Source: Lactonifactor sp050944855 (lineage in GTDB: Bacteria; Bacillota; Clostridia; Lachnospirales; Lachnospiraceae). From it: 64,000 nt of DNA. Where the stretch lies: contig JBMNRU010000009.1 of NCBI GenBank assembly GCA_050944855.1, positions 1 to 64,000 on the forward strand. The letters run 5' to 3'. A program made the translations under genes and the position numbers. Of this stretch, positions 44,390 through 53,434 are shown in pieces; position 1 is the stretch's first letter, and each line of letters starts with the position of its first letter. The notes beneath the pieces are model-generated. The model was given only the letters and a program-made list of their open reading frames with translations. It ran no database searches and was not told the DNA's origin.

Positions 44390-45862
44390 TTATTCTTTTA
44401 TTTCTGAATATAGATCCTTCACCGTCGGATATATCTTTGCAAATTTTCTGTAACGGTCATTGTACTTTTCCACCAGTTCAGGATCCGGCACTATGGTATC
44501 TACCACATGAACCAGCTTTTCTGCCGCTTCTTCCACCGATGCGTATTCTCCGCAGGCAACTGCCGCCAGCATGGCGCCGCCATATCCGGGCCCTTCTTCA
44601 CTTTCGATCACATCTACCTGAATTCCCAGCACATTGGCTATGATCTTTTTCCAAAGAGGACTCTTCGCACCGCCGCCGCAGATTTTTGTTCTTTCTATGT
44701 GAATTCCCAAAGATTTCGCAATTTCAAAGGAATCCCGGATAGCAAAGGCCACACCTTCCAGTACCGCCTGCGTCATATCGGCACGGGTCGTATCCATCGT
44801 CATGCCAATAAAAGTACCTCTGGCATCCGGATTGTTATGAGGAGAGCGCTCACCCATGAGATATGGAAGAAAATATACATGGTTTTCTCCCAGTTTTTCG
44901 ATCTGCGCCTGTTCTCCTGCATAATCCTGCGTTCCGATAACATCATCCATCCACCATTTATTGCAGGATGCAGCACTGAGCATACATCCCATCAGATGAT
45001 AGTGTCCGTCCGCATGGGCAAATGCATGAAGCGCATTGTGTTTATCTACACAAAAGTCGCGGCTGGAGATAAAAATAGTTCCACTGGTTCCCAGAGAAAT
45101 GTTGCATCTTCCGTCTCCTACCGTTCCGGTTCCCACAGCTGCTGCCGCATTATCCCCGGCTCCGGCCACAATTTTCACAGTTTTAGGAAATCCCAGCTCT
45201 TCTGCGATCTCCGGAAGGATATTTCCCACCGTTTCATAGCTCTCAAAGATCTGTGGTACCATATTTTCGGTAATTCCGCAGATATCCAGCATCTCCTTCG
45301 ACCAGCATTTATTCTTTACATCAAAGATCAGCATGCCGGAAGCGTCAGATACATCCGTACAGTGCACACCGGACAGCTTATATGCAATATAATCTTTTGG
45401 CAGCATCAGCTTTTTAATACGGGCAAAATTCTCCGGTTCTTCTTCTCTGATCCATAAAATCTTAGGTGCCGTAAATCCTGCAAATGCAATATTTGCCGTA
45501 TACTCAGACAATTTTTCTTTACCGATCACCGTATTTAAGTAATCCGTCTGCTTTGCCGTTCTTCCGTCATTCCACAAAATGGCTGGCCGGATCACACGAT
45601 CCTGTGCATCCAGCACTACTAATCCATGCATCTGTCCTCCGAAGCTGATGCCCCCGATCTGATCTTTGTCTGTATCCTTTGTCAGCTCTTTTAAACCTTC
45701 CATTACAGCAGACCACCAGTCTTCCGGCTTCTGCTCAGACCAGCCCGGATGCGGAAAATATAAGGGATATTCTTTGGACACGATATTCTCGATTTTTCCC
45801 TGTGCATCCATCAATAACAGCTTCACAGCAGAAGTACCTAAATCTATTCCAATATATAACAT
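44390..45862 (-). CDS. xylB: Xylulokinase
   Basis: 490 residues, FGGY carbohydrate kinase. GIDLGTSAVKLLL (5-17) at the ATP site, GISFGGQMHGLV and the xylulose-binding MHGL, and GAGDNAAAAVGTG in the C-lobe. Phosphorylates D-xylulose for the pentose phosphate pathway. Lies 71 bases after a COG2407 isomerase with a terminator/attenuator between them. Confidence 0.93.
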   Translation of the reverse strand: MLYIGIDLGTSAVKLLLMDAQGKIENIVSKEYPLYFPHPGWSEQKPEDWWSAVMEGLKELTKDTDKDQIGGISFGGQMHGLVVLDAQDRVIRPAILWNDGRTAKQTDYLNTVIGKEKLSEYTANIAFAGFTAPKILWIREEEPENFARIKKLMLPKDYIAYKLSGVHCTDVSDASGMLIFDVKNKCWSKEMLDICGITENMVPQIFESYETVGNILPEIAEELGFPKTVKIVAGAGDNAAAAVGTGTVGDGRCNISLGTSGTIFISSRDFCVDKHNALHAFAHADGHYHLMGCMLSAASCNKWWMDDVIGTQDYAGEQAQIEKLGENHVYFLPYLMGERSPHNNPDARGTFIGMTMDTTRADMTQAVLEGVAFAIRDSFEIAKSLGIHIERTKICGGGAKSPLWKKIIANVLGIQVDVIESEEGPGYGGAMLAAVACGEYASVEEAAEKLVHVVDTIVPDPELVEKYNDRYRKFAKIYPTVKDLYSEIKE

Positions 45863-45884
45863 AAAGCTATATTCCTTTCTGGAT

Positions 45885-45926
45885 AAAAAACTCGGGCGCC
45901 TGGCTTTTCAAAGCTTTGACACCCGA
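45885..45926 (-). terminator. Intra-operon terminator between isomerase and xylB
   Basis: Minus strand TCGGGTG (45926-45920) pairs with CGCCCGA (45898-45892), then GTTTTTT. An imperfect inner stem includes AAAGCTTT. It probably lowers xylB transcript relative to the isomerase. Confidence 0.65.
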
Positions 45927-45933
45927 TCTGTCT

Positions 45934-47418
45934 TTAAGCAAATGGATTTTCTGTTGGATAACGAACGCCAGCCGGCTGATTGTATCCGATCTCCTTTACG
46001 TCCACACCAATGTATTTGAAAATTTCATATAACGCTTTTCCGTGTTTACCGAATGCAACTGCTCCGTGATGAGGATAATTGCCTTCGATCAGTACATGAC
46101 GATAGAATCTTCCCATCTCCGGAATCGCAAAGATACCGATGCCGCCGAAGGATTTTGTTGCTACCGGCAATACTTCACCCTGTGCAATATAGGCACGAAG
46201 TACATTGTCTGCTGTGCTCTGCAGTCTGTAAAATGTAATCTCACCCGGTACAATATCTCCTTCCAGAGTACCCTGTGTTACTTCTTTCGGAAGACTTCTT
46301 GCCATGATCAGCTGATACTTCATAGAGCATGCTGCCAGTTTTTTAGAATTCGTATTTCCGCAGTGGAAGCCCATAAATGTATCGTGATGTGTATATGGGA
46401 ACTTGCCTTCAATACTTTCTTTATACATATCTGCAGGTACAGTATTGTTGATATCCAGCAGAGTTACTGCATCTTCACTCACGCAGGCACCGATAAACTC
46501 ACTTAAAGCGCCATAGATATCTACTTCACAGGATACCGGAATTCCTCTTCCTGTCAGACGGCTGTTAACATAACATGGAACAAATCCAAACTGCGTCTGG
46601 AATGCCGGCCAGCATTTTCCAGCGATACATACATATTCTCTGTAACCTTTATGCTCTTCGATCCAATCCAGCAGAGTCAACTCATACTGAGCCAGTTTAG
46701 GAAGAATTTCCGGTTTCATATTGCCGGCACCAAGCTCCTCTTCCATCTCTTTAACCAGAGCAGGAATGCGGGCATCGCCTTCGTGTTTATTAAATGCTTC
46801 AAATAAATCCAACTCAGAGTTTTCTTCAATCTCTACACCCAGATTATACAACTGCTTGATTGGTGCGTTACAAGCCAGGAAATTCAATGGACGCGGACCA
46901 AAGCTGATGATCTTTAAGCTCTTTAACCCGATAATACCGCGGGCGATCGGAAGGAATTCTTGGATCATATCTGCACATTCTTCTGCAGTTCCCACCGGGT
47001 ATTCCGGAATATAGGCTTTTACATTTCTTAACTTCAGATTGTAGCTTGCATTTAACATACCGCAGTATGCATCACCACGACCCTGAACCAGATTATCACC
47101 GGTTTCCTCTGCTGCCGCAATATACATAGCAGGTCCGTCAAAATGCTTTGCCAACAGTGTTTCAGAAATTTCCGGACCAAAGTTGCCCAGATATACTACC
47201 AACGCATTACATCCGTTTGCTTTTATATCTTCGAGAGCCTGCACCATATGGATCTCGCTTTCTACAATACAAATCGGACATTCGTAAATATTGGCCTCAT
47301 CATATTTTGCCTTGTAAGCATCCACTAATGCTTTTCTTCTGTTTACAGACAGACTTTCCGGAAAACAATCACGGCTTACTGCTACAATACCAATCTTAAC
47401 CTTTGGTAAATTAATCAT
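45934..47418 (-). CDS. L-fucose/L-arabinose-isomerase-family sugar isomerase
   Basis: 494 residues from the ATG at 47418 (GGAGG upstream). Matches the COG2407 isomerase fold: Rossmann-like N-terminal half (VKIGIVAVSRDCFPESL, NALVVYLGNFGPE) and C-terminal catalytic half with SCEVDIYGALSE, MGFHCGN and EGNYPHHGAVAFG, which hold the likely metal and acid-base residues. With xylulokinase next door the product is probably a ketopentose such as D-xylulose or D-ribulose. The substrate is not determinable from sequence. No xylA or sugar transporter is in the window. Confidence 0.85.
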   Translation of the reverse strand: MINLPKVKIGIVAVSRDCFPESLSVNRRKALVDAYKAKYDEANIYECPICIVESEIHMVQALEDIKANGCNALVVYLGNFGPEISETLLAKHFDGPAMYIAAAEETGDNLVQGRGDAYCGMLNASYNLKLRNVKAYIPEYPVGTAEECADMIQEFLPIARGIIGLKSLKIISFGPRPLNFLACNAPIKQLYNLGVEIEENSELDLFEAFNKHEGDARIPALVKEMEEELGAGNMKPEILPKLAQYELTLLDWIEEHKGYREYVCIAGKCWPAFQTQFGFVPCYVNSRLTGRGIPVSCEVDIYGALSEFIGACVSEDAVTLLDINNTVPADMYKESIEGKFPYTHHDTFMGFHCGNTNSKKLAACSMKYQLIMARSLPKEVTQGTLEGDIVPGEITFYRLQSTADNVLRAYIAQGEVLPVATKSFGGIGIFAIPEMGRFYRHVLIEGNYPHHGAVAFGKHGKALYEIFKYIGVDVKEIGYNQPAGVRYPTENPFA

Positions 47419-47518
47419 AACTTTTTCCTCCACTTCCTCATAAATTCATACCGCATCTATAATACTTTTATCATATACTTGTTTCTGCAAAGTAAGCAAC
47501 TTGTTTTTTCATTCCGAA

Positions 47519-47550
47519 ACAAAAGGCGGCTCGTTAAAAACAGACCGCCC
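47519..47550 (-). terminator. Terminator after the YbaK gene
   Basis: Minus strand GGCGG (47549-47545) and CCGCC (47529-47525) enclose a 15-base loop, followed by TTTTGTTT; 7 bases past the stop. Confidence 0.6.
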
Positions 47551-47555
47551 GTACT

Positions 47556-48023
47556 TTAACAAAGCTTGCTTACATCAATCCATTCCGTGTAACCGGAGCA
47601 CTCCTCCAGCTGTTCTAATGTAAGTTCTATCGCACTGTTGCCGCTTCCGCATGCGGGAAAAACAGTTTCAAACCGTTTCAAGGATTCATCCAGATATACC
47701 GTCACGCCCTCTTTGATCGCAAAGGGACATACACCGCCCATGGGATGACCTACATATTCCTCTAATGCATCCGGTTTGATCATAATCGCTTTTTTATGGA
47801 ACTTTTCTTTATATTTTTTGTTGTCTACCTTCGCGTCTCCCGCCATCACGATCAAAATAGGATTTTCTTCTACCAGAAAAGACATCGTCTTTGCAATTCT
47901 TCTCTCTTCTGTGTGGAGCGCAAGCGCTGCTTCGCTTACCGTCGCGCTGGATACCGGAAATTCCATTACTTTATCCTGCATATTCCACTGACGAAAATAT
48001 TCTCTGACTGTATCTACAGACAT
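47556..48023 (-). CDS. YbaK/EbsC-family aminoacyl-tRNA deacylase
   Basis: 155 residues from the ATG at 48023 (AAGGAGG upstream). The longer frame overlaps metG and is rejected. YbaK fold: VSEAALALHTEERRIAKTMSF, KVDNKKYKEKF with the conserved Lys, VGHPMGGVCPFAI, and the closing PACGSGNSAIEL. These enzymes hydrolyse mischarged tRNA (for example Cys- or Ala-tRNA-Pro). It starts 16 bases after metG, a fitting translation-quality pair. Confidence 0.92.
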   Translation of the reverse strand: MSVDTVREYFRQWNMQDKVMEFPVSSATVSEAALALHTEERRIAKTMSFLVEENPILIVMAGDAKVDNKKYKEKFHKKAIMIKPDALEEYVGHPMGGVCPFAIKEGVTVYLDESLKRFETVFPACGSGNSAIELTLEQLEECSGYTEWIDVSKLC

Positions 48024-48039
48024 TTTCAAGTCCTCCTTA

Positions 48040-50007
48040 TCAGCAAATTTCTGCACCTGCCGGCATATCTTTTTCCGGTACCATAATTCCCAGCTGACCC
48101 TTTTCGTCCTCTGCACATAAAATCATACCTTCAGACAGAACGCCAGCCAGTTTTGCCGGTTTTAAGTTCACAAGAACCATAACCTTCTTGCCTACCATTT
48201 CTTCCGGTGTATAGTGGGCCTTGATACCCGATACGATCTGCTTAACCTGACTTCCGATACGCACCTGTGAACATAACAGCTTCTTGGACTTCGGCACAGC
48301 TTCACAGGCAATGATCTCGCCTACCTGGAACTGCATCTTCATAAAGTCATCAAACGTAACTTCCGGCTTTGCCTCTATATCGATCACAGGGCCTTCCGGT
48401 TTTGCTTCTGCACCGGCCTTCTGCGCTTCCTGAATTTCCTCTGCTTTCTCTAATACTTCTTTTACATCCAGACGGGCAAACAGAATTTCCGGTTTATCTG
48501 TTACTTTATTTCCGGATGGATACAGACCAAATGTTTCCAGATCTTCAAATTCCCGTTTGGAAGCGTGTAACTGTGCCAGCACTTTGTCTGTCGTCTCCGG
48601 CATAAAGGATTCCAGAAGAGAAGCGCCGATGCAAATACCCTCCACCAGATTATATAATACAGTGGCAAGACGGTCTTTCTTTGTCTCATCCTTAGCCAGC
48701 GCCCATGGCATCGTCTCATCAATATATTTGTTGCAGCGTTTAAACAGGGCAAAAATTTCTGTCATCGCATCTGCAACCCGCAGATCTTTCATTTTTTCTT
48801 CTACCTTTGCCTTCGTTCCTGTCACAACAGCTTTTAAATCTTCATCTACCGACTCTGTAACACCGGTATCTGTCACCACACCATCAAAATATTTGTTGGA
48901 CATGGAAATCGTACGATTTACCAGATTGCCTAAGGTATTTGCCAGTTCGGAATTAATTCTTTCCACTAACAGTTCCCATGTGATCACGCCATCATTTTCA
49001 AAGGGCATTTCATGAAGAACAAAATAGCGAACCGCATCTACTCCGAATATATCTACCAAATCATCCGCGTAGATCACATTTCCTTTGGATTTACTCATCT
49101 TGCCGTCGCCCTGGAGCAGCCATGGATGTCCGAATACCTGTTTCGGAAGCGGCAGATCCAGCGCCATCAGAAAGATTGGCCAATAAATCGTATGGAAACG
49201 AATAATATCCTTACCGATCAGATGCAGATCTGCCGGCCAGTTTTTCTTAAACAATTCTGTACTTTCGCCATCACACTCATAACCGATACCCGTGATGTAA
49301 TTGGTGAGCGCATCCAGCCATACATAAGTAACATGTTTCGGGTCAAAAGTTACCGGAATACCCCATGTAAAGGAAGTTCTGGATACACACAAATCCTGCA
49401 GGCCCGGAAGCAGGAAATTATTCATCATCTCATTTTTTCTGGATACCGGCTGGATAAACTCCGGATGTGTATTAATATGCTCGATCAGACGATCGGCGTA
49501 TTTGCTCATTTTGAAGAAATAAGCTTCTTCCTTTGCAGGCGTAACTTCTCTTCCGCAATCCGGACACTTGCCGTCTACCAGCTGGGACTCAGTGAAAAAG
49601 GATTCACATGGCGTACAGTACATGCCTTCATAAAATCCTTTATAAATATCGCCCTGATCGTATAATTTCTTGAAAATTTTCTGTACCTGCTTCTCATGAT
49701 AATCATCCGTAGTACGGATAAATTTATCATAAGAAGTATTCATCAGATCCCAGATCCTCTTAATCTCTCCTGCCACATCATCTACAAACTCCTTGGGAGT
49801 GACACCTGCCTCATTCGCCTTCAGCTCAATCTTCTGACCATGCTCATCTGTACCGGTCTGGAAAAATACGTCATAACCCTGCTGTCTTTTAAATCTGGCA
49901 ATACTGTCCGCCAGTACGATCTCATAGGTATTACCGATATGAGGTTTGCCGGAAGTATACGCAATGGCCGTAGTAATATAATACTTTTCTTTACATTTTT
50001 TACACAT
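48040..50007 (-). CDS. metG: Methionine--tRNA ligase
   Basis: 655 residues, class I. HIGH box as KPHIGNTYEI (about 21-30), zinc knuckle CTPCESFF...CPDCG (about 131-150), KMSKS loop in DGKMSKSKGNV (about 302-312), an anticodon-binding helical domain, and a C-terminal EMAP/Trbp111 tRNA-binding domain (about 550-655, FMKMQFQVGEIIACE). ATG at 50007 after AAGGAG. Controlled by a T-box leader. Confidence 0.97.
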   Translation of the reverse strand: MCKKCKEKYYITTAIAYTSGKPHIGNTYEIVLADSIARFKRQQGYDVFFQTGTDEHGQKIELKANEAGVTPKEFVDDVAGEIKRIWDLMNTSYDKFIRTTDDYHEKQVQKIFKKLYDQGDIYKGFYEGMYCTPCESFFTESQLVDGKCPDCGREVTPAKEEAYFFKMSKYADRLIEHINTHPEFIQPVSRKNEMMNNFLLPGLQDLCVSRTSFTWGIPVTFDPKHVTYVWLDALTNYITGIGYECDGESTELFKKNWPADLHLIGKDIIRFHTIYWPIFLMALDLPLPKQVFGHPWLLQGDGKMSKSKGNVIYADDLVDIFGVDAVRYFVLHEMPFENDGVITWELLVERINSELANTLGNLVNRTISMSNKYFDGVVTDTGVTESVDEDLKAVVTGTKAKVEEKMKDLRVADAMTEIFALFKRCNKYIDETMPWALAKDETKKDRLATVLYNLVEGICIGASLLESFMPETTDKVLAQLHASKREFEDLETFGLYPSGNKVTDKPEILFARLDVKEVLEKAEEIQEAQKAGAEAKPEGPVIDIEAKPEVTFDDFMKMQFQVGEIIACEAVPKSKKLLCSQVRIGSQVKQIVSGIKAHYTPEEMVGKKVMVLVNLKPAKLAGVLSEGMILCAEDEKGQLGIMVPEKDMPAGAEIC

Positions 50008-50041
50008 ACTGTTTCTCCTTATCTTTTTTATGATGGAACAA

Positions 50042-50318
50042 AAAAACCCGTCTTCTTTATAAAAATATAAAGAAGACGAGCATTCACCCGTGTTACCACT
50101 TCTATTCGTCCCTGCCTCACGACAGAAACCTCATGGAGTACTGACATACTCTGCCGCTATAACAGGCGGATCCTGTTGCAGCCTAACTGCACATCTGCAG
50201 CTCGGTGCACCTCTCAGAAGCCATCTTCTGCCAGTTCTTCCACATCCCTCTCAGCAGCCGGGATTTCTCTGTAATGCAAAACTCTGACATACTCTCTTCG
50301 TCACTGTGTTTCTCATAT
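50042..50318 (-). promoter_or_regulatory. T-box riboswitch (Met specifier) upstream of metG
   Basis: Minus-strand leader. Stem I has AGTA (S-turn) with TGTCAG pairing CTGGCA, then GAAG-ATG-G, so the specifier codon is ATG (50224-50222), matching metG. The T-box GAAGTGGTAACACGGGTG lies at about 50103-50086. The terminator CGTCTTCTTTAT/ATAAAGAAGACG (50078-50067 with 50060-50049) is followed by seven T. Uncharged tRNA-Met binding would favour the antiterminator and turn metG on. Confidence 0.93.
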
Positions 50319-50324
50319 GAAACT

Positions 50325-50353
50325 ATGGTAGCACAAATTTTATTTTTTGTAAA
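50325..50353 (-). promoter_or_regulatory. Promoter of the T-box-metG transcript
   Basis: Minus strand TTTACA (50353-50348), 17-base spacer, TACCAT (50330-50325). It begins only 18 bases past the stop of the preceding SipW-like gene. Confidence 0.7.
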
Positions 50354-50371
50354 TATCCGGTTTTTCCTGTA

Positions 50372-50887
50372 TTACGCTTCCCTGAGACGGGAACCGATCA
50401 GATTCAGCACGACGCCCAGCAGAATCACACTTGCCGCCCCGATCTTGCCGTAAAAAGAGGTCATGATCGTCAAAACCTCGCCCAGACAGGGTAGCACCAG
50501 CACTACTTTTCCTATAAAATTGTCATATGGTACCGGGGTGGGGTCTTCACCGCTGTTCGCGTCTCCCTTTGTGGTAAAGGTACCGGATACCACGCTGTTG
50601 TTCACAACCCGATGGGTGATGATACTGCCGTCCTCCACAGAACTGAAGAAAGCAATCACATCCTTCTCTTCTATCCCTTCCGGTTCCGTCTCCTGAACAT
50701 AAATCAGGCTTCCCACTTTAATCTCCGGTTCCATGCTTCCGCTGATTACATTGTACACATGAAAACCGAAAATTTCCGGAAATACCAACAGCGAACACAG
50801 AAGGATCACTGCTACAATCAATAGGGTACCGGTGATCCCGCATATTCTGCCCACAACACTTCTCTTTTTTCTCTTCCCTGCACTCAT
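50372..50887 (-). CDS. SipW-type signal peptidase I
   Basis: 171 residues. Membrane segment about 16-37, catalytic Ser51 in ISGSMEPEI, His92 in ITHRV (Ser/His dyad instead of Ser/Lys), KGDAN box, and a second C-terminal membrane segment (about 140-165). This is the ER/archaeal-type signal peptidase that in Bacillus (SipW) processes TasA and TapA for matrix fibres. The ATG overlaps the preceding stop (TAATG). It is the last gene of the pilus operon, next to its presumed substrates. Confidence 0.9.
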   Translation of the reverse strand: MSAGKRKKRSVVGRICGITGTLLIVAVILLCSLLVFPEIFGFHVYNVISGSMEPEIKVGSLIYVQETEPEGIEEKDVIAFFSSVEDGSIITHRVVNNSVVSGTFTTKGDANSGEDPTPVPYDNFIGKVVLVLPCLGEVLTIMTSFYGKIGAASVILLGVVLNLIGSRLREA

Positions 50888-51864
50888 TATGATCTCTTTC
50901 GACGTATATTCAGATAAACAGCTGTAACGACCAGTGCCAATACTGCTACTGCCCCTACACCGACATAAATCGGCATATGGCTCATCACGGTACCGGGACG
51001 ATCTTCCTTTACATTAGCAAGAGGGACTTCCTCATCATCCAGATCAACCAAAGCCTGTGGTGTCTCTTCATCCTCTGCCTCTATAATTTCATCTTCTCCC
51101 GTACCGTCTTCTGCTTCGGGTTCAGCTGCCGCACCTGCATCCGCACCAGCTCCCGCTGCAGTACCTGTTCCTGCATCTGTTCCGGTTCCTGCTGCGCCCG
51201 TTCCTGTTCCAGCTCCTGCATCTGTACCTGTGGTACCTGTCGGAGGCGTTGTCACTGCTGTTTCCGGAGTATAACGGAAATCAAAAACGTTCTCGGCTTC
51301 ATTCGTAGACAAGGTTTTTACCAAATTATATGCCTGAGGCACATAGCCATCCACATAACGGGAAGATACATACTGACGTTCTCCCGGATTTCCATAATAA
51401 GTATCACTTGCCAGCAATTGATTTCCTGCGGCATCCAGATAGTTTACGGTATACGCTACCATATCACCCTTGATTCCATAAGCAATAACATAATCTCTGT
51501 CACCCGTTACCTCAAAGGTTCCCTCGATTTTTTCAGATTCCTCTCTTCCAGCCGGGGTAATACCCCTTACATAATATCTGGCATCTACCGTTTCTGCGGC
51601 ATCCTGCGGCCGAATATATACCATATCACCGTATTTCAGTCCGGATACTACCACACAGTCCCCACTGGGACTGGGATCTACACTTGCACTGGAACCAGAT
51701 GTCACTGTCACCCCGGCTCCGGTAAGCTTGCCAATTTCCGGATTGCCCGCATATACCTTTACTGTGTAAGTATAATCTTCCGCTGCCAATACGGTCTGAC
51801 TTCCCATAACCACCATCACCGACAGAAGCAGAAGACTCATACATAATTTTTTCAATCGTCTCAT
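50887..51864 (-). CDS. MucBP-domain surface protein with C-terminal anchor
   Basis: 325 residues from the ATG at 51864 (AAGGAGGCG upstream). Signal peptide 1-27; an N-terminal beta domain (about 28-125); a MucBP-like repeat (about 135-205: YTVNYLDAAGNQLL...NVFDFRYTP); a long Thr/Gly/Ala then Asp/Glu-rich stalk (about 205-285); a final membrane helix and RRKRS. No LPXTG-like motif precedes the helix, so it is probably membrane-held, not wall-linked. Co-translated with the SipW-like peptidase. Confidence 0.82.
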   Translation of the reverse strand: MRRLKKLCMSLLLLSVMVVMGSQTVLAAEDYTYTVKVYAGNPEIGKLTGAGVTVTSGSSASVDPSPSGDCVVVSGLKYGDMVYIRPQDAAETVDARYYVRGITPAGREESEKIEGTFEVTGDRDYVIAYGIKGDMVAYTVNYLDAAGNQLLASDTYYGNPGERQYVSSRYVDGYVPQAYNLVKTLSTNEAENVFDFRYTPETAVTTPPTGTTGTDAGAGTGTGAAGTGTDAGTGTAAGAGADAGAAAEPEAEDGTGEDEIIEAEDEETPQALVDLDDEEVPLANVKEDRPGTVMSHMPIYVGVGAVAVLALVVTAVYLNIRRKRS

Positions 51865-51865
51865 A

Positions 51866-52678
51866 CTATTTACGCCTCCTTCTTTCTGTCCGTGTATTTT
51901 CTCTGTCCATCGATGCACCGGAAGCCACTTCCTGCTCTTCTTTCCGGTCATTGCGCAGTCTCATCACTGCCAGAAGCAAAAGCACCAGCCCTGCTCCTAA
52001 TGTGAGACAGATATACAATATCACATTTGACTGATCTCCCGTTTTTACAGGTCTTGTGCTTTGCTGGGAAGAATCCTGTGTCCCGGGAGTGGAACCGGCA
52101 GAACCCGCCTGCACCAGCTCAGTTGCAAAATTCATCTGAAGACTTGCCAGTGTATTCTGATACGCATTTCCCTGCGTCTGACCATCCAGCGCTACCTTCA
52201 GTTTTACGGTTCCTGTCTCGCCGTCACCCAGACGATCCAGATAAAAATAATCATCCAGGGTTGTGGTGGCGCCATGAAGTCCTACACCATTATATCTTCC
52301 TTCGCCGCCGAACTTTTCACTGGAATAAAGGGTAGATACCGTACCTTCTGAATCGATATAAGTAAGCAGATAATCATAAGCTCCGCCCGAGATATCACCT
52401 GCATCCTCCAGCGCTTCCAGCACCTGGTTCTTCATATACCAGTCCGCCTGTCCGTTATACGTATTCTTCAGAGCAATGGTAAGCTCTACCGAATCCCCGG
52501 GCTGCATATTGTATATCTCATCATCCATATTTGCATTTGTAAAATTACTGTCCATTTTCTTTCCGTCGAAAGTAACCTGCCAGCCGGACGCACCCTGTCT
52601 GTCCTCCGCATATACTGTCAGAGAGGTCGTCACAAGCAATAGCATCATAAGCGCTAACGCTAACACTTTTTTCTTCAT
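51866..52678 (-). CDS. Secreted fibre-associated protein with PVKTG sorting signal
   Basis: 270 residues from the ATG at 52678 (GGAGGAATG upstream). Signal peptide about 1-24 (VYAED), an Ig/camelysin-like beta domain with YNMQPGDSVELTIALKN and ASLQMNFATEL, a Ser/Gln linker, sorting-type motif PVKTG (210-214), membrane helix (about 217-239) and an unusually long basic tail (about 30 residues). Similar proteins occur in SipW/TasA-like operons of gut Firmicutes. Probably wall-linked by a sortase; role in fibre attachment inferred from context. Confidence 0.75.
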   Translation of the reverse strand: MKKKVLALALMMLLLVTTSLTVYAEDRQGASGWQVTFDGKKMDSNFTNANMDDEIYNMQPGDSVELTIALKNTYNGQADWYMKNQVLEALEDAGDISGGAYDYLLTYIDSEGTVSTLYSSEKFGGEGRYNGVGLHGATTTLDDYFYLDRLGDGETGTVKLKVALDGQTQGNAYQNTLASLQMNFATELVQAGSAGSTPGTQDSSQQSTRPVKTGDQSNVILYICLTLGAGLVLLLLAVMRLRNDRKEEQEVASGASMDRENTRTERRRRK

Positions 52679-52691
52679 GATCTCATTCCTC

Positions 52692-53429
52692 CTACAGTAT
52701 TCCAAGAGCCGCTGCATCTACACCCCAGGCACTGAGAATCGCATCCTGTGCATTATGGGTCTGTACCGCGTCTACTTCAACATTCACATGAAACTCCACA
52801 CCGTCATATTTATAAGTAGTGGTAATCACATTTCCTTTCTGCGTAACCTCAACCTCAGCCGCAAGCTTATTATCAATAGAAATGCCGTCCGCAAAATCCA
52901 CTGCCGTCTGTCCGGCAGGAAGAATTCCTTTATAATACAGCTCGGTACATTCCCTGTCGGTCACTTCCGGATTCGGGTTGATCCACTGTTCCTGATTCAC
53001 AAGATTTAACTTAATCAGATCCGGTGACAGGCTGGTCTCCTTCTCGTCACTGCCCTTCTTGGTCCAGTATTTATAAATTCTCACACGGACATACTGATCA
53101 ATATCTCCGCTGTTTAAAACAGAAAGAGTCTCGTCATATTTCTTGCCCAGCGCCAGTTTTTCATTCTCGCCCAGCATATTCTGAAGCAGCGCTCCGCTGG
53201 TCTCGTTCCATTTGTCACCTTCATAATCACGGCTGCTTACTACCTCTCCATTCTCCAGAAGACTTACGCCAATCTGGTGGATCTTGATCTCCGCTGTGTA
53301 ATTCTCACTGTAATATGTCAGCGCCGCTCTTGTACTTCCCAATGCACTGCCCATAAGCAAGACTCCTGCCAATGCCAGCAGGGCAAATGTAGTTGTCTTT
53401 CTGTGAGAGGTTCTTCTATTCTTCTTCAT
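52692..53429 (-). CDS. SipW-dependent-type secreted protein (TasA/camelysin-like)
   Basis: 245 residues. N-terminus basic then hydrophobic, ending GSTRAALTYYSENYTAEI, which matches the SipW-cognate signal type. The mature part is a beta-rich domain (LSVLNSGDIDQYVRVRIYKYW is typical of this group) with no cysteine pattern or anchor. Likely cleaved by the SipW-like peptidase 4 genes downstream and released or polymerised at the surface. Stop is 13 bases before the PVKTG protein. Confidence 0.78.
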   Translation of the reverse strand: MKKNRRTSHRKTTTFALLALAGVLLMGSALGSTRAALTYYSENYTAEIKIHQIGVSLLENGEVVSSRDYEGDKWNETSGALLQNMLGENEKLALGKKYDETLSVLNSGDIDQYVRVRIYKYWTKKGSDEKETSLSPDLIKLNLVNQEQWINPNPEVTDRECTELYYKGILPAGQTAVDFADGISIDNKLAAEVEVTQKGNVITTTYKYDGVEFHVNVEVDAVQTHNAQDAILSAWGVDAAALGIL

Positions 53430-53434
53430 TCAAC

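Noticed and set aside
44507..45457. 316-codon plus-strand open frame inside xylB
   Set aside because: Mirror of the xylulokinase coding strand; no recognisable domain.
50977..51846. 289-codon Cys/Ser-rich plus-strand frame
   Set aside because: Antisense of the Thr/Gly/Ala-rich stalk of the MucBP protein; cysteine richness is an artefact of repeat codons.
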